Shown: in pieces, positions 11,513 to 19,382 of the stretch
Layout of the letters: each line of letters opens with the position of its first letter
Position numbering within the stretch: position 1 is the first letter of the stretch
NCBI RefSeq assembly: GCF_030413595.1
Contig: NZ_CP129238.1
Location: 3,162,001 to 3,226,000, forward strand
Reading direction: 5' to 3'
DNA: 64,000 bases
DNA from: Planococcus liqunii
GTDB taxonomy: Bacteria > Bacillota > Bacilli > Bacillales_A > Planococcaceae
Translations under genes and position numbers: made by a program
The notes under the pieces: generated by a model
What the model was told of the DNA's origin: nothing
The model's database searches: none
Seen by the model: only the letters and a program-made list of their open reading frames with translations

Positions 11513-11566
11513 CATTTTCTTGCTTTATAGTTCCATCTTATAGAATTTTCTCTCTTTTGGCAATTA

Positions 11567-13705
11567 TTATTGAATCGTTGCCGGTTCTAATTGGGCAGTA
11601 CGGTTGCCGATAACTGCCATTTCAAGCAATTCTGCGACATCGTATGTGCCGACTTTGTCTTCGACTTCTTTCGCTTTTGTTCCATCTGACAACATTGTCA
11701 GGCAGTACGGACAGCCGGAAGAAATCATCGTCGGGTTCACTTCAAGCGCTTGTTCGGTACGGGCAACGTTGACGCGGTGGCCTGCATCTTCTTCCATCCA
11801 CATCAATCCGCCGCCGGCTCCACAGCACATGCCGTCCTGGCGGTTACGGACCATCTCGACCAATTCGACGCCTTCGATCGCTTTCAGGATTTCCCGAGGC
11901 GCATCGTAAACGTCATTGTAGCGGCCGAGGTAGCAGGAATCATGGAACGTGATTTTTTCATTTACCGGGAATTGCGGTTTCAAACGGCCTTCCTGCACCA
12001 ATTCAAACAGCATTTCGGTGTGGTGGTAAACTTCCGCTTTAAATCCGAAGTCCGGATACTCGTTTTTGAAGATATTGTATGCATGCGGATCGATCGTTAC
12101 GATTTTCTTGACTTCCGCTTTTTCAAATTCTTTGATATTCGCCGTTGCCAGCTCCTGGAACAGGAATTCGTTTCCTAGGCGGCGCGGTGTATCTCCGGAG
12201 TTCTTTTCTTTGTTTCCAAGAATCGCGAATTTCACACCAGCTTCGTTCATCAAGCGTGCGAACGAGATGGCAATTTTTTGTGAACGGCTGTCGAATGAAC
12301 CCATTGACCCAACCCAGAACAGGAATTCGAATTCTTCGCCGGCTTTGTTCATTTCTTTTACTGTCGGGATGCTGACGTCAGGCGCTGCATCTCTCCAGTT
12401 TTCTTTTTCTTTGCGGTTAAGGCCCCATGGGTTGCCCTGCTTTTCGATGTTGGTCATCGCACGCTGAGCATCTTTATCCATTTTCCCTTCCGTCATAACT
12501 AAGTAACGGCGAAGGTCGATGATTTTATCGACGTGTTCGTTCATTACTGGACATTGGTCTTCACAGTTGCGGCAAGTTGTACACGCCCAGATTTCTTCTT
12601 CTGTGATGACGTCTCCGATCAGGCTCGGGCTGTAGAGTTCATCGATGCTGATTCCTTCAGCACCGGCAGCCATCGCCAACTGGTTGCCTTTTGTATTGTT
12701 GAAGGCCATTGCAGGCACCCAAGGTTTTTGGCGGGTCATTACCGCTCCGGTATTCGTTAAGTTATCGCGAAGTTTGGTAATCAAATCCATCGGCGACAGC
12801 ATTTTTCCTGTGCCGGTTGCCGGACACATATTCGTACAGCGTCCGCATTCCACGCAAGCGTAGAAATCGATCATTTGAGACTGGCTGAAATCCGTGATTT
12901 TGCCGACGCCGAATGACGGCATGGCATCTTCATCTTCTTCGTCTTCCATCTCTTCAAAGTTGATCGGCTTTAAGCGGCCGACATGGTCCACTCGGTGGAA
13001 CCATGTATTGACCGGTCCGAAAATCAAGTGGGCGTGCTTTGATTGCGGCACGTAAACCAAGAATGTCAATAGGAACAAAAGATGCGCCCACCACATAACG
13101 TAGAAAATAGCGGCTGCTGCAGTTGCAGGAAGCCCAGAGAACAATGTGGCAAATACCGATGCAACCGGCTCAGTCCAAGCGGTTTCATGCCCTTGCCAAA
13201 TCATGCCTGCACCATTTCCGACAAGAACGGAAACCATCAAGCCGCCGATGAAAATCAGCACTAGACCGGATTTCCAGCCGCGCTTCAAGCGGACAAGCTT
13301 TTCAATGTAGCGTCTGTAAAATGCCCAGACAACAGCAACTAGGATTGTCAATGTCACAATTTCCTGGAAAAACGTGAAGGCCGGGTAGAGCGGTCCAAGC
13401 GGCAAATGCGCTCCTGGAACCAAGCCTTTGATGATAAAATCGATGGCACTTGCCTGTACCAGCAAGAACCCGTAGAAGAACATCACATGGATCGTCCCGC
13501 TCTTCTTGTCTTTCATTAACTTTTTCTGGCCAAAGACGTTGACCATGACTTTACGGAAACGTTCTTTGAAGTTTTCTTCAAACTCCACTTTCTTGCCGAG
13601 CTTTATGAAATCATACCTGGTTTTCAGCAAATACAGAAACAGGTACACTGCATAAAACGTGATTGCAAGAAACAATACCCAGTTTGCTATGAGCAATGGC
13701 TCCAT
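11567..13705 (-). CDS. fadF: Membrane Fe-S oxidoreductase FadF (ETF-to-quinone electron transfer)
   Basis: 712 aa. The N-terminal third is a membrane domain with several hydrophobic helices (about residues 5-25, 75-125, 145-240), like a nitrate-reductase gamma/heme b subunit. Two 4Fe-4S clusters follow (CVECGRCTNMCPATGTG and CTTCRNCEDQCPV), then two CCG domains (HDSCYLGRYN with CCGAGGG, and SGCPYC). This is the domain order of the Bacillus FadF/EtfQO-like proteins thought to pass electrons from acyl-CoA dehydrogenases via ETF to menaquinone. The ATG at 13705 has AAGGGGGATATC upstream. It is transcribed separately from the thl operon, behind a FadR-type operator, so the two parts of acyl-CoA oxidation may be under different control. 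Confidence 0.92.
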   Translation of the reverse strand: MEPLLIANWVLFLAITFYAVYLFLYLLKTRYDFIKLGKKVEFEENFKERFRKVMVNVFGQKKLMKDKKSGTIHVMFFYGFLLVQASAIDFIIKGLVPGAHLPLGPLYPAFTFFQEIVTLTILVAVVWAFYRRYIEKLVRLKRGWKSGLVLIFIGGLMVSVLVGNGAGMIWQGHETAWTEPVASVFATLFSGLPATAAAAIFYVMWWAHLLFLLTFLVYVPQSKHAHLIFGPVNTWFHRVDHVGRLKPINFEEMEDEEDEDAMPSFGVGKITDFSQSQMIDFYACVECGRCTNMCPATGTGKMLSPMDLITKLRDNLTNTGAVMTRQKPWVPAMAFNNTKGNQLAMAAGAEGISIDELYSPSLIGDVITEEEIWACTTCRNCEDQCPVMNEHVDKIIDLRRYLVMTEGKMDKDAQRAMTNIEKQGNPWGLNRKEKENWRDAAPDVSIPTVKEMNKAGEEFEFLFWVGSMGSFDSRSQKIAISFARLMNEAGVKFAILGNKEKNSGDTPRRLGNEFLFQELATANIKEFEKAEVKKIVTIDPHAYNIFKNEYPDFGFKAEVYHHTEMLFELVQEGRLKPQFPVNEKITFHDSCYLGRYNDVYDAPREILKAIEGVELVEMVRNRQDGMCCGAGGGLMWMEEDAGHRVNVARTEQALEVNPTMISSGCPYCLTMLSDGTKAKEVEDKVGTYDVAELLEMAVIGNRTAQLEPATIQ

Positions 13706-13792
13706 TATGATATCCCCCTTGTGTTTGTAAATTCCAAAAATTCCTTATACAAAGTCTACGTGACTGTTAAAAGATTGTCGATACTATGTTCT

Positions 13793-13821
13793 ATATTAAA
13801 TATGAATGAGCATTCAGTCAA
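13793..13821 (-). promoter_or_regulatory. fadF promoter with embedded FadR-type operator
   Basis: Minus strand: -35 TTGACT (13821-13816), 17-nt spacer, -10 TAATAT (13798-13793). The spacer contains a palindrome TGAATG-N2-CATTCA (13803-13816 region), close to the Bacillus FadR box TGAATGAMTANTCATTCA. Binding there would block polymerase; release by long-chain acyl-CoA is known for FadR in B. subtilis. The fadR gene itself is not in the window. Confidence 0.8.
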
Positions 13822-13939
13822 TAGATAATATGAAAGGGTTTACAATTTCTTATTATATACAAAATCGAATCAAAATAAACCCTGCAATCGGCGAGAGTGA
13901 TCATAGCCACCAAATATCTGCTCATAGAATAAATGGCCT

Positions 13940-13967
13940 AAAAAAAACACCACTCAGCGTGGTGTTT
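13940..13967 (-). terminator. Terminator ending the B12 operon
   Basis: Stem AAACACCAC/GTGGTGTTT (13945-13967) with a 5-nt loop, then a T run on the minus strand. The TGA stop codon of cblS (13956-13954) lies at the edge of the loop, so the stop and the terminator overlap. It closes the transcript that starts at the cobalamin riboswitch. Confidence 0.85.
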
Positions 13968-14637
13968 CAGTCTCTAATGAATATACATATGCACCAAAAT
14001 GCTGCTTCATCGCTCTAATCTGCTCCGGCCGGACGCCGATCAGCACGCAGCTTGCCGGCCCTCCGGAAAGTTCCGAGTCGACTTCTTCCGACAAATCCAG
14101 CTTTCGTTTCAGCAGCCGTTCTGCCTCGCTGGCGATTCCTTTTGAACCGACTGGCCAGACCCTTTCAATGATGCCTTTGTTCAGCGCATCATAGATTTTC
14201 CTGACGTCTGCAATCTGCTCTCTTTTATTCAGCACATCCGGCCCCACCAAAGGTTTCCCATAAATAAACCACTGCAGGCCTTCAGCAGGAAGTTCTCTTT
14301 TTTGCCGGCCAAGCATCGTTACCGCTACCCCTGATTGCAAAGTTGGCATATTCGTTTCAGAACTTCCGGTTAGCTGCGGTGTTTTGATGCCGATTTCCTT
14401 GAACTGCTCATTGATGCCTTCGACGTAGCGCCCCCACTGAGCCTCACCGCTGAAGTTATGAAGGAGAATCACTTCCGGTTCGCTTCCGGCGGCCCATTGT
14501 TCAAGCAGCGCGACACGCGCAGCAAATTTAGCTGTTACTCGGTCGGGCGCAGCCACAGCGTCCTGCGGTTTTTCTCCAATAGCGGCGGAATTATCGGATG
14601 TGATCACCCATTCACCGATTTTCAGTTCATGGCGCAT
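13954..14637 (-). CDS. cblS: Alpha-ribazole kinase CblS
   Basis: Phosphorylates alpha-ribazole to alpha-ribazole-5'-phosphate, the lower-ligand precursor used by CobS. It replaces the CobT route in some Firmicutes (CblT/CblS pathway described for Listeria and Geobacillus). 227 aa with the AIR-synthase-like character of that family: MRHELKIGEWVITSDNSAAIG at the start, a glycine-bearing ATP region SSETNMPTLQSGVAVTMLG, and GKPLVGPDVLN. The ATG overlaps the cblT stop by 1 nt (TAATG). Last gene of the B12 operon; its stop lies in the terminator loop. I recognise it by resemblance and by its pairing with an ECF S-component; no experimental data here. Confidence 0.82.
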   Translation of the reverse strand: MRHELKIGEWVITSDNSAAIGEKPQDAVAAPDRVTAKFAARVALLEQWAAGSEPEVILLHNFSGEAQWGRYVEGINEQFKEIGIKTPQLTGSSETNMPTLQSGVAVTMLGRQKRELPAEGLQWFIYGKPLVGPDVLNKREQIADVRKIYDALNKGIIERVWPVGSKGIASEAERLLKRKLDLSEEVDSELSGGPASCVLIGVRPEQIRAMKQHFGAYVYSLETETPR

Positions 14638-15119
14638 TACCAGACCTTCTCTCCGACTTTATTCATAAACGGCATAACAATGGCCGCTCCTGCTGCATTG
14701 ATTGACGCGGCTATCAGCAAGCCTGGCACGGATGCGTAGAAAAAGGCGGGAGACAACAAGATGTAAAACGGGAGAGCTGCCAGTAAGCCATTGCATAGAA
14801 CAAACACCGGCCATTTCAAGACGTTTTTGCCGCCGGTGTGCAATTTGGCAAAAATCCAGACTGCCGCCCACATTTCAAGCGCGATAATGAGATGGAAAGG
14901 CCCGAGCGGCATGCCGCCGAACAAAGCAGAGATCAAATGGCCGAGTGCCGCGACCGTTCCCGCAAGCGGCGCAGACAGGAACAGCACTGCCACCAATGCC
15001 GGCAAGGAATCGAGTGCAATCGAAGCGATCCCGAGCGGAATTTTGATCATGCCGCCGACAGCCGCTAAGCTGATGAACAAAGCGGCCAACGTGATTTTAT
15101 GTGTCGATAACTTAGTCAT
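14637..15119 (-). CDS. cblT: ECF transporter S component, alpha-ribazole uptake CblT
   Basis: 160-residue integral membrane protein with about five or six hydrophobic helices, an S-component-like pattern (LAALFISLAAVGGMIKIPLG, then FLSAPLAGTVAALGHLISALFGGMPLGP). Its place directly before cblS points to alpha-ribazole import. The start ATG at 15119 overlaps the end of the adenosyltransferase gene by 8 nt; a longer frame has no ribosome binding site. It would need the shared ECF energising module, which is not in the window. The transported substrate is inferred from the neighbour. A general vitamin S-component is the alternative. Confidence 0.82.
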   Translation of the reverse strand: MTKLSTHKITLAALFISLAAVGGMIKIPLGIASIALDSLPALVAVLFLSAPLAGTVAALGHLISALFGGMPLGPFHLIIALEMWAAVWIFAKLHTGGKNVLKWPVFVLCNGLLAALPFYILLSPAFFYASVPGLLIAASINAAGAAIVMPFMNKVGEKVW

Positions 15120-15699
15120 GCTTCTTCGCACGTCCGCCATTTTTGAACACTTTTGCGCTGCGCACATATTCGTTGTCCGGAACGCCGACCCGTGAATTCG
15201 CGACGCGGGCAGCGGCAAATAAATAATCCGATAAGCGGTTTAAGTAGCGCTGGACGACCACAGGGAACTCTTCTCCCGCTTTGGCCAAAGTTACCGTCTG
15301 GCGCTCTGCCCGGCGCGTAATCGTGCGGGCGATATGGAGCGTCGCTGCTGCCGGCGAGCCGCCTGGCAAAATAAAGCGTTCCAATAGCGGCGGTTCTTCC
15401 ATCAAATCGTCAATGCGCGATTCCAGCACTTCAACCGGCTCTTCGGTCATTTTATACTGAGGTTCTTTGCGGACATCTGCCAAATCGCCTCCGCAATCAA
15501 ACAACTCATTTTGAATCGCTTCCAGGTCGGCCAGCAAATCGGGAAACTTCTCCGGATCGAGTTCTGTCATCGCTTTGCCAATGAACGAATTGACTTCATC
15601 AATGGTGCCGTATGCTTCAACGCGCGGTGCATCTTTGTCCGTGCGTGCCCCAATTAAACTTGTTTGCCCTTTGTCACCGGTTTTCGTGTAAATTTTCAT
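15112..15699 (-). CDS. ATP:cob(I)alamin adenosyltransferase, PduO type
   Basis: Transfers the 5'-deoxyadenosyl group of ATP to cob(I)alamin or cobinamide, making the coenzyme form needed by IcmF. 195 aa. It shows the N-terminal signature MKIYTKTGDKGQTSLIGA, VEAYGTIDEVNSFIG, and the C-terminal helix ARTITRRAERQTV followed by LNRLSDYLFAAAR. The second of two close ATGs (15699) is chosen because it lies 9 nt after GGAG; the first, 6 nt earlier, is too close. It overlaps the short cobU paralogue by 26 nt on one side and cblT on the other, typical of translational coupling. Confidence 0.94.
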   Translation of the reverse strand: MKIYTKTGDKGQTSLIGARTDKDAPRVEAYGTIDEVNSFIGKAMTELDPEKFPDLLADLEAIQNELFDCGGDLADVRKEPQYKMTEEPVEVLESRIDDLMEEPPLLERFILPGGSPAAATLHIARTITRRAERQTVTLAKAGEEFPVVVQRYLNRLSDYLFAAARVANSRVGVPDNEYVRSAKVFKNGGRAKKHD

Positions 15700-16099
15700 G
15701 TCCATCCGCTCCTTTGATTGTTTGTGGTATGCCGTACCAAATCCGTATTACCTGTTCGGCTCTTTTGAAAAGCTCTTGATACAGCCGCCCGATGACGTCG
15801 CGCAGCTGCCGTTCCAGTGGATCCACCGGAACGATGCCCCGGTTCATATCGGTCAAAATCCAGAGCTGGCGGTTAAACGGCTGTTTGCAAACCGCTCCGT
15901 CCACCAGGTTCCGGATTTTTTGTTCGTCCATCCCGTTTTCGAGCTGGGCTCTTACCCATTCTTCCAGTCCAGCAACAACAACAAATGGAGCCGTTTCGTC
16001 CGGCAATTCGCCTTCCAGCCAGACGTGTTCACGATTTCCAACCAATTCTTTTACCCATTGGCGTTTGCCATTAAAGGCTCCACCGAACACGATGTGCAT
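15674..16099 (-). CDS. Short CobU-like protein (cobinamide kinase/guanylyltransferase paralogue)
   Basis: 141 aa, shorter than the usual ~180. The N-terminus HIVFGGAFNGKRQWV resembles the CobU P-loop GGxRSGKS but is altered. The C-terminal part keeps family features: LWILTDMNRGIVPVDPLERQLRDVIGRLYQELFKRAEQVIRIWYGIPQTIKG. The middle region that holds the guanylylation site in true CobU is reduced. A complete CobU is encoded 2.7 kb upstream in the same operon, so this one may be an accessory or specialised form. It overlaps both neighbours (49 nt with the phosphatase, 26 nt with the adenosyltransferase). Family placement is good; activity is uncertain. Confidence 0.75.
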   Translation of the reverse strand: MHIVFGGAFNGKRQWVKELVGNREHVWLEGELPDETAPFVVVAGLEEWVRAQLENGMDEQKIRNLVDGAVCKQPFNRQLWILTDMNRGIVPVDPLERQLRDVIGRLYQELFKRAEQVIRIWYGIPQTIKGADGHENLHENR

Positions 16100-16635
16100 C
16101 GGGCTCCCTCCTCGTATGCTTTACGGTTTTGCCAAACCAGCGTGTAGCAATGCCCATGAAGCGCGGTTTGCTGCCTGAAATTCTGCCCGCTGGCTTTTGC
16201 TAATAAATACCGGATCGGTCCGCCGTGGGCGACAATATAAAACTCATTTCCTTTCGGAAGACCCTGGACTGCCCGGTCCACCCGACTCATAACGTCAGCA
16301 AGGCTTTCCCCTCCAGGCGGCGCTAAATCGATCGGATTGTCAATCCAGTCCCGGTAGCGCTGGTCCCTGTTCAATTCATCATACGTTCTCTTTTCCCATT
16401 CGCCGAAATGGCATTCCCGAAAGCCCGGATCCGCATGATAATCAGCATTTGGAAAAAGATGTTCGGCGGTTTGCCGGCAGCGCAGCAAGTCGCTGCCCCA
16501 GACGTTTTGGACGTCAGGGCTTCCATTTGTCGAAAAAGGCAGCACAGCTTCATCCGTCCAGCCGATGTATTGTTTTAAGCCATTGCCTTTTGTCGGTGCG
16601 TGGCGGATCAGATGAAGAATAAAAGCACGGTCCAT
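16051..16635 (-). CDS. Histidine phosphatase, probable alpha-ribazole phosphatase
   Basis: 194-residue member of the phosphoglycerate-mutase-like superfamily. It has the catalytic RHG-type motif LIRHAPTKGN near residue 11, FRECHFGEWEKRTYDEL (acid/base region) and AHGGPIRYLL with the second His. In cobalamin operons such enzymes (CobC) remove phosphate from alpha-ribazole-5'-phosphate or adenosylcobalamin-5'-phosphate, the last step after CobS. It starts at an ATG inside the 3' end of cobS (28-nt overlap), and no strong ribosome binding site is visible, so coupling is likely. Role assigned by neighbourhood. Confidence 0.85.
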   Translation of the reverse strand: MDRAFILHLIRHAPTKGNGLKQYIGWTDEAVLPFSTNGSPDVQNVWGSDLLRCRQTAEHLFPNADYHADPGFRECHFGEWEKRTYDELNRDQRYRDWIDNPIDLAPPGGESLADVMSRVDRAVQGLPKGNEFYIVAHGGPIRYLLAKASGQNFRQQTALHGHCYTLVWQNRKAYEEGARCTSCSVEPLMANANG

Positions 16636-17378
16636 AAAAGCAGTTCAGCCCCTTCTATATAAGTACCAAACAAGTCGCCGGTCACACCACCAAATTGGCG
16701 CAAGCACCATTTCCGGTAAACCCAGAGTACGAACAGGAAACTCAAAAGAATAACAGCAGTCGGCACAAGCCCTATCCAATAAATCAGCAGGCCTCCGCTA
16801 ATGAATAAATACAGGCAAGCAGCGAACAGCAGCCACTTAACATCCGCACGCTGGCGGAAAAAAGAAGCGAGTCCGTTGTTTTTGGCGCTTTGGGTCGTAC
16901 TAAACAGCAATAGCAGGCCTGTTCTCGACAGCACAGGTGTGAGAATGAGCACAACAAGCGGCAATTCATCAATCAGTTCGGCCGCAACAATGATTTTGCC
17001 GAGAACTGCGAATAGCAGGACCATTGTTCCGAAAGCCCCAATTCGCGGATCGCCCATGATTTCCAGGCGCTGCTCTCTGTCCTGATAAGAGAAATAGGCA
17101 TCGCCCACATCGGCAAGGCCGTCCAAATGCAAACCGCCTGTCGCTGCCGCTAAAAAGAATACAATCAGAAAAGCCGCAAGCAGCGGGCTCGCTTCCGTAT
17201 AGTCTCTCAACACGGAAGCGATAATCATAGAAGTGCAGCCCAGCAAGGCCCCTAATAAAGGCAAGCTTGCATACATGGCGGTAACGTCTTTCTTTTCAAG
17301 CGGCAATTCTTTCCTTACCGGCAACACCGAGAAAAATTGAAAAGCCAAGGCGATTCCATTGCCAAGGTGCTGCATCAT
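16608..17378 (-). CDS. cobS: Adenosylcobinamide-GDP ribazoletransferase
   Basis: Membrane enzyme joining adenosylcobinamide-GDP to alpha-ribazole(-phosphate), forming adenosylcobalamin(-phosphate). 256 aa, strongly hydrophobic with about six helices. The family signature FFLAAATGGLHLDGLADVGDAYFS is split here by position: the acidic HLDGLAD...DAYFS motif lies near residues 85-98. VGDPRIGAFG appears in the related form MGDPRIGAFGT. ATGATG at the start has GGAGG 8 nt upstream, and the first ATG overlaps the cobQ stop by 4 nt. Confident. Confidence 0.94.
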   Translation of the reverse strand: MMQHLGNGIALAFQFFSVLPVRKELPLEKKDVTAMYASLPLLGALLGCTSMIIASVLRDYTEASPLLAAFLIVFFLAAATGGLHLDGLADVGDAYFSYQDREQRLEIMGDPRIGAFGTMVLLFAVLGKIIVAAELIDELPLVVLILTPVLSRTGLLLLFSTTQSAKNNGLASFFRQRADVKWLLFAACLYLFISGGLLIYWIGLVPTAVILLSFLFVLWVYRKWCLRQFGGVTGDLFGTYIEGAELLLWTVLLFFI

Positions 17379-18829
17379 GTTTTCGCCTCCATCAGCTCTT
17401 CGACCGCTTGCCAGTTGATATGCCGCTTTACATGCTGCGCCCAAGCAGCGTATCGGTCGATTTCCTTCGAAACGGCTGGCTCCGGAAGATTTTTCGCTTT
17501 CCGCAGCGGCGCAAGAAAAGCACGCCGGAATTCCGGTCCATCAAATAGGCCGTGCAGATGCGTGCCGATTATCCTTCCTTCGAGGTATCCTTCACTGTCT
17601 TTTCCGTACTGGATCAATGGCGGAAATATACTTGTGGAACGGCCCGTGTGAATCTCATAGCCTTCTACCGGGACATCGGCTTTTTCTAACCTGACCATCC
17701 CTTTTCGGCGCTGCACAAACTTCTCTTCTGAAAAATATGTCTCCATGCCCGGCACAATTGACAATCCCTGTTCTGCTTCCACTTTAAGCCCGTCATGTCC
17801 AAAGGGGTCCGACAAATAGTCCCCGAGCATTTGAAAGCCGCCGCATAAACCGACAATCCGCGTTTCATCCGGCAGCGCTTTAAGCGCTTCTTCAAGCTGT
17901 TGGCTCTTCCAAAAGCGCAGATCCGCAATGGTGCTTTTCGTTCCCGGAAGAATGACCACATCTGGTTGGCCAATTTCACTCACCAGCTCGACCCAGCGCA
18001 CCGACACATCGGGTTCTTTTAAGAAAGCTTCAATATCCGTAAAATTCGATAAATAGGGATGCTTTAAGACCACAATATCAATCGGCCGCTGCGAAGCCGC
18101 TTTGGCCAGTTCACGGACCCCGAGCGAATCTTCCTGTTCGATGCCATGCTCAGGCAAATACGGAATCACCCCAAGAACCGGAATGCCTGTATACGATTCT
18201 AAAAAAGCGACACCGTCTTCAAAGAGCCGAAGGTCTCCGCGGAATTTATTGATCAGCAGCCCTTTTACGCGTTCAGGATGGGGCATCAACGCCAATGTAC
18301 CGACAATGGAAGCGAAAACGCCGCCGCGCTCAATATCCGCCACCAGAATCACGGGAACGTCTGCACGCTCGGCAACCGCCATATTGACCAATTCCCGGTC
18401 GTTCAGGTTCACTTCAGAAGGGCTGCCGGCGCCTTCGATGACAAGATGGGTGAAGTCTTGCGACAGATTCAAAAGCGCCTGATCAATCGCTTCCAAACCT
18501 TGCTTATAAAAGTGCTGACGGTAATCCATGCCATCCATAGCGGCCATTTCTTTGCCGAACAGCACGACTTGCGATTTCATATCACTTTCAGGCTTCAATA
18601 GGATCGGATTCATGTTGACGGTCGCAATAATTCCAGCCGCTTCAGCCTGTATACCTTGAGCCCGTCCGATTTCTTCTCCCCATACTGTAACGTAAGAGTT
18701 GTTTGACATGTTCTGGGATTTGAACGGTGCGACCCGATAGCCCCCTTCAGCCATGATGCGGCAAAAAGCCGTACAAATCATGCTTTTTCCAACGTCGGAT
18801 GAAGTTCCTTGAACCATGATTCCCTGCAT
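17375..18829 (-). CDS. cobQ: Cobyric acid synthase
   Basis: Amidates four side chains of adenosylcobyrinic acid a,c-diamide using glutamine and ATP. 484 aa. The N-terminal dethiobiotin-synthetase-like domain has VQGTSSDVGKS and NMSNNSYV. The C-terminal class I glutaminase-like domain has the nucleophile Cys in VGLCGGFQMLG and the His in GTHLHGLFD. The start ATG at 18829 has AAGGA about 9 nt upstream; a much longer in-frame extension overlaps cobU and is shadow. No corrin-ring genes are in the window, so CobQ probably acts on salvaged cobyric-acid-level intermediates, such as the product of the CbiZ hydrolase encoded in this operon, or on a pathway encoded elsewhere. Confidence 0.95.
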   Translation of the reverse strand: MQGIMVQGTSSDVGKSMICTAFCRIMAEGGYRVAPFKSQNMSNNSYVTVWGEEIGRAQGIQAEAAGIIATVNMNPILLKPESDMKSQVVLFGKEMAAMDGMDYRQHFYKQGLEAIDQALLNLSQDFTHLVIEGAGSPSEVNLNDRELVNMAVAERADVPVILVADIERGGVFASIVGTLALMPHPERVKGLLINKFRGDLRLFEDGVAFLESYTGIPVLGVIPYLPEHGIEQEDSLGVRELAKAASQRPIDIVVLKHPYLSNFTDIEAFLKEPDVSVRWVELVSEIGQPDVVILPGTKSTIADLRFWKSQQLEEALKALPDETRIVGLCGGFQMLGDYLSDPFGHDGLKVEAEQGLSIVPGMETYFSEEKFVQRRKGMVRLEKADVPVEGYEIHTGRSTSIFPPLIQYGKDSEGYLEGRIIGTHLHGLFDGPEFRRAFLAPLRKAKNLPEPAVSKEIDRYAAWAQHVKRHINWQAVEELMEAKT

Positions 18830-18833
18830 TTCA

Positions 18834-19382
18834 TCACTTCCTTCTGTAAGCCACTCCATTTTCCACTTCATATGCCCGGTTCGATTGGGCCACGAGCCAG
18901 AGATGAATTCTTCCGAGCCATTGCTGATACGTCCGGTCGCGGATAAAATCATCCAGCACTTCATTCGATACGATGACGAGCAGCGCTGACCGATTCCGGA
19001 TTTGCTCGACGGTCTTTTGCAATTCCGCCCATTTTTGTTCCATACAGTCTTGACGGTCCACACAAGGATTCCCCCGCTCCCAGCCTTCGTATAACTCATT
19101 GGCGAGCCAAGTGGTGACGCAATCCCATAAAACCGCATCTTCCGGAGCGATTTCCGGAATCGCTTGTTCCAACTGGAGCGGTCGTTCAATCGTATGCCAG
19201 CCGTGTTCTTTCCTGTCGTCGCGGTGGCGCTGAATCCGCTCTGCCATTTCTGCGTCATTTGCCCGTCCGCTGGCAAGGTACACTTTTCTCTGGGCAGGCG
19301 TTTCACGGATTAGCCCTTCTGCCCAGGCACTTTTCCCGCTTCTAACCCCGCCGCTGACGAAAATTAGTTGTCCTGCAGCCAC
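18834..19382 (-). CDS. cobU: Adenosylcobinamide kinase/guanylyltransferase
   Basis: Phosphorylates adenosylcobinamide and then transfers GMP to it. 182 aa, normal length. P-loop FVSGGVRSGKSAWAE at the N-terminus; RIQRHRDDRKEHGWHTIE holds the His expected for the guanylylated intermediate; VSNEV is also present. The start chosen is GTG at 19382 with AGAGGAG 10 nt upstream; it lies inside the end of cobD (19-nt overlap). The stop is 4 nt before cobQ. A shortened paralogue occurs further down the same operon. Confidence 0.93.
   Translation of the reverse strand: MAAGQLIFVSGGVRSGKSAWAEGLIRETPAQRKVYLASGRANDAEMAERIQRHRDDRKEHGWHTIERPLQLEQAIPEIAPEDAVLWDCVTTWLANELYEGWERGNPCVDRQDCMEQKWAELQKTVEQIRNRSALLVIVSNEVLDDFIRDRTYQQWLGRIHLWLVAQSNRAYEVENGVAYRRK

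Larger units (their letters stand above)
11179..11566. other. thl upstream region / fadF downstream region
   Basis: 388 bases without a gene. From thl outward it holds the cre site (11197-11210), two copies of CGCAGATAA 20 bp apart (11269 and 11289), a CTTCG-rich stretch (about 11335-11420), a perfect 15-bp stem-loop (11421-11455) and the fadF terminator (11476-11512). The minus-strand frame across the left part has no coding character. I did not find a convincing -35/-10 pair for thl. Confidence 0.55.

Noticed and set aside
15674..16099. Treating the short CobU paralogue as a pseudogene
   Set aside because: The frame is intact, keeps family motifs and overlaps both neighbours as a coupled gene would; degraded genes rarely keep this.
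18830..19306. N-terminal extension of cobQ
   Set aside because: Overlaps cobU in another frame. The true start at 18829 has a ribosome binding site and begins at the conserved domain.
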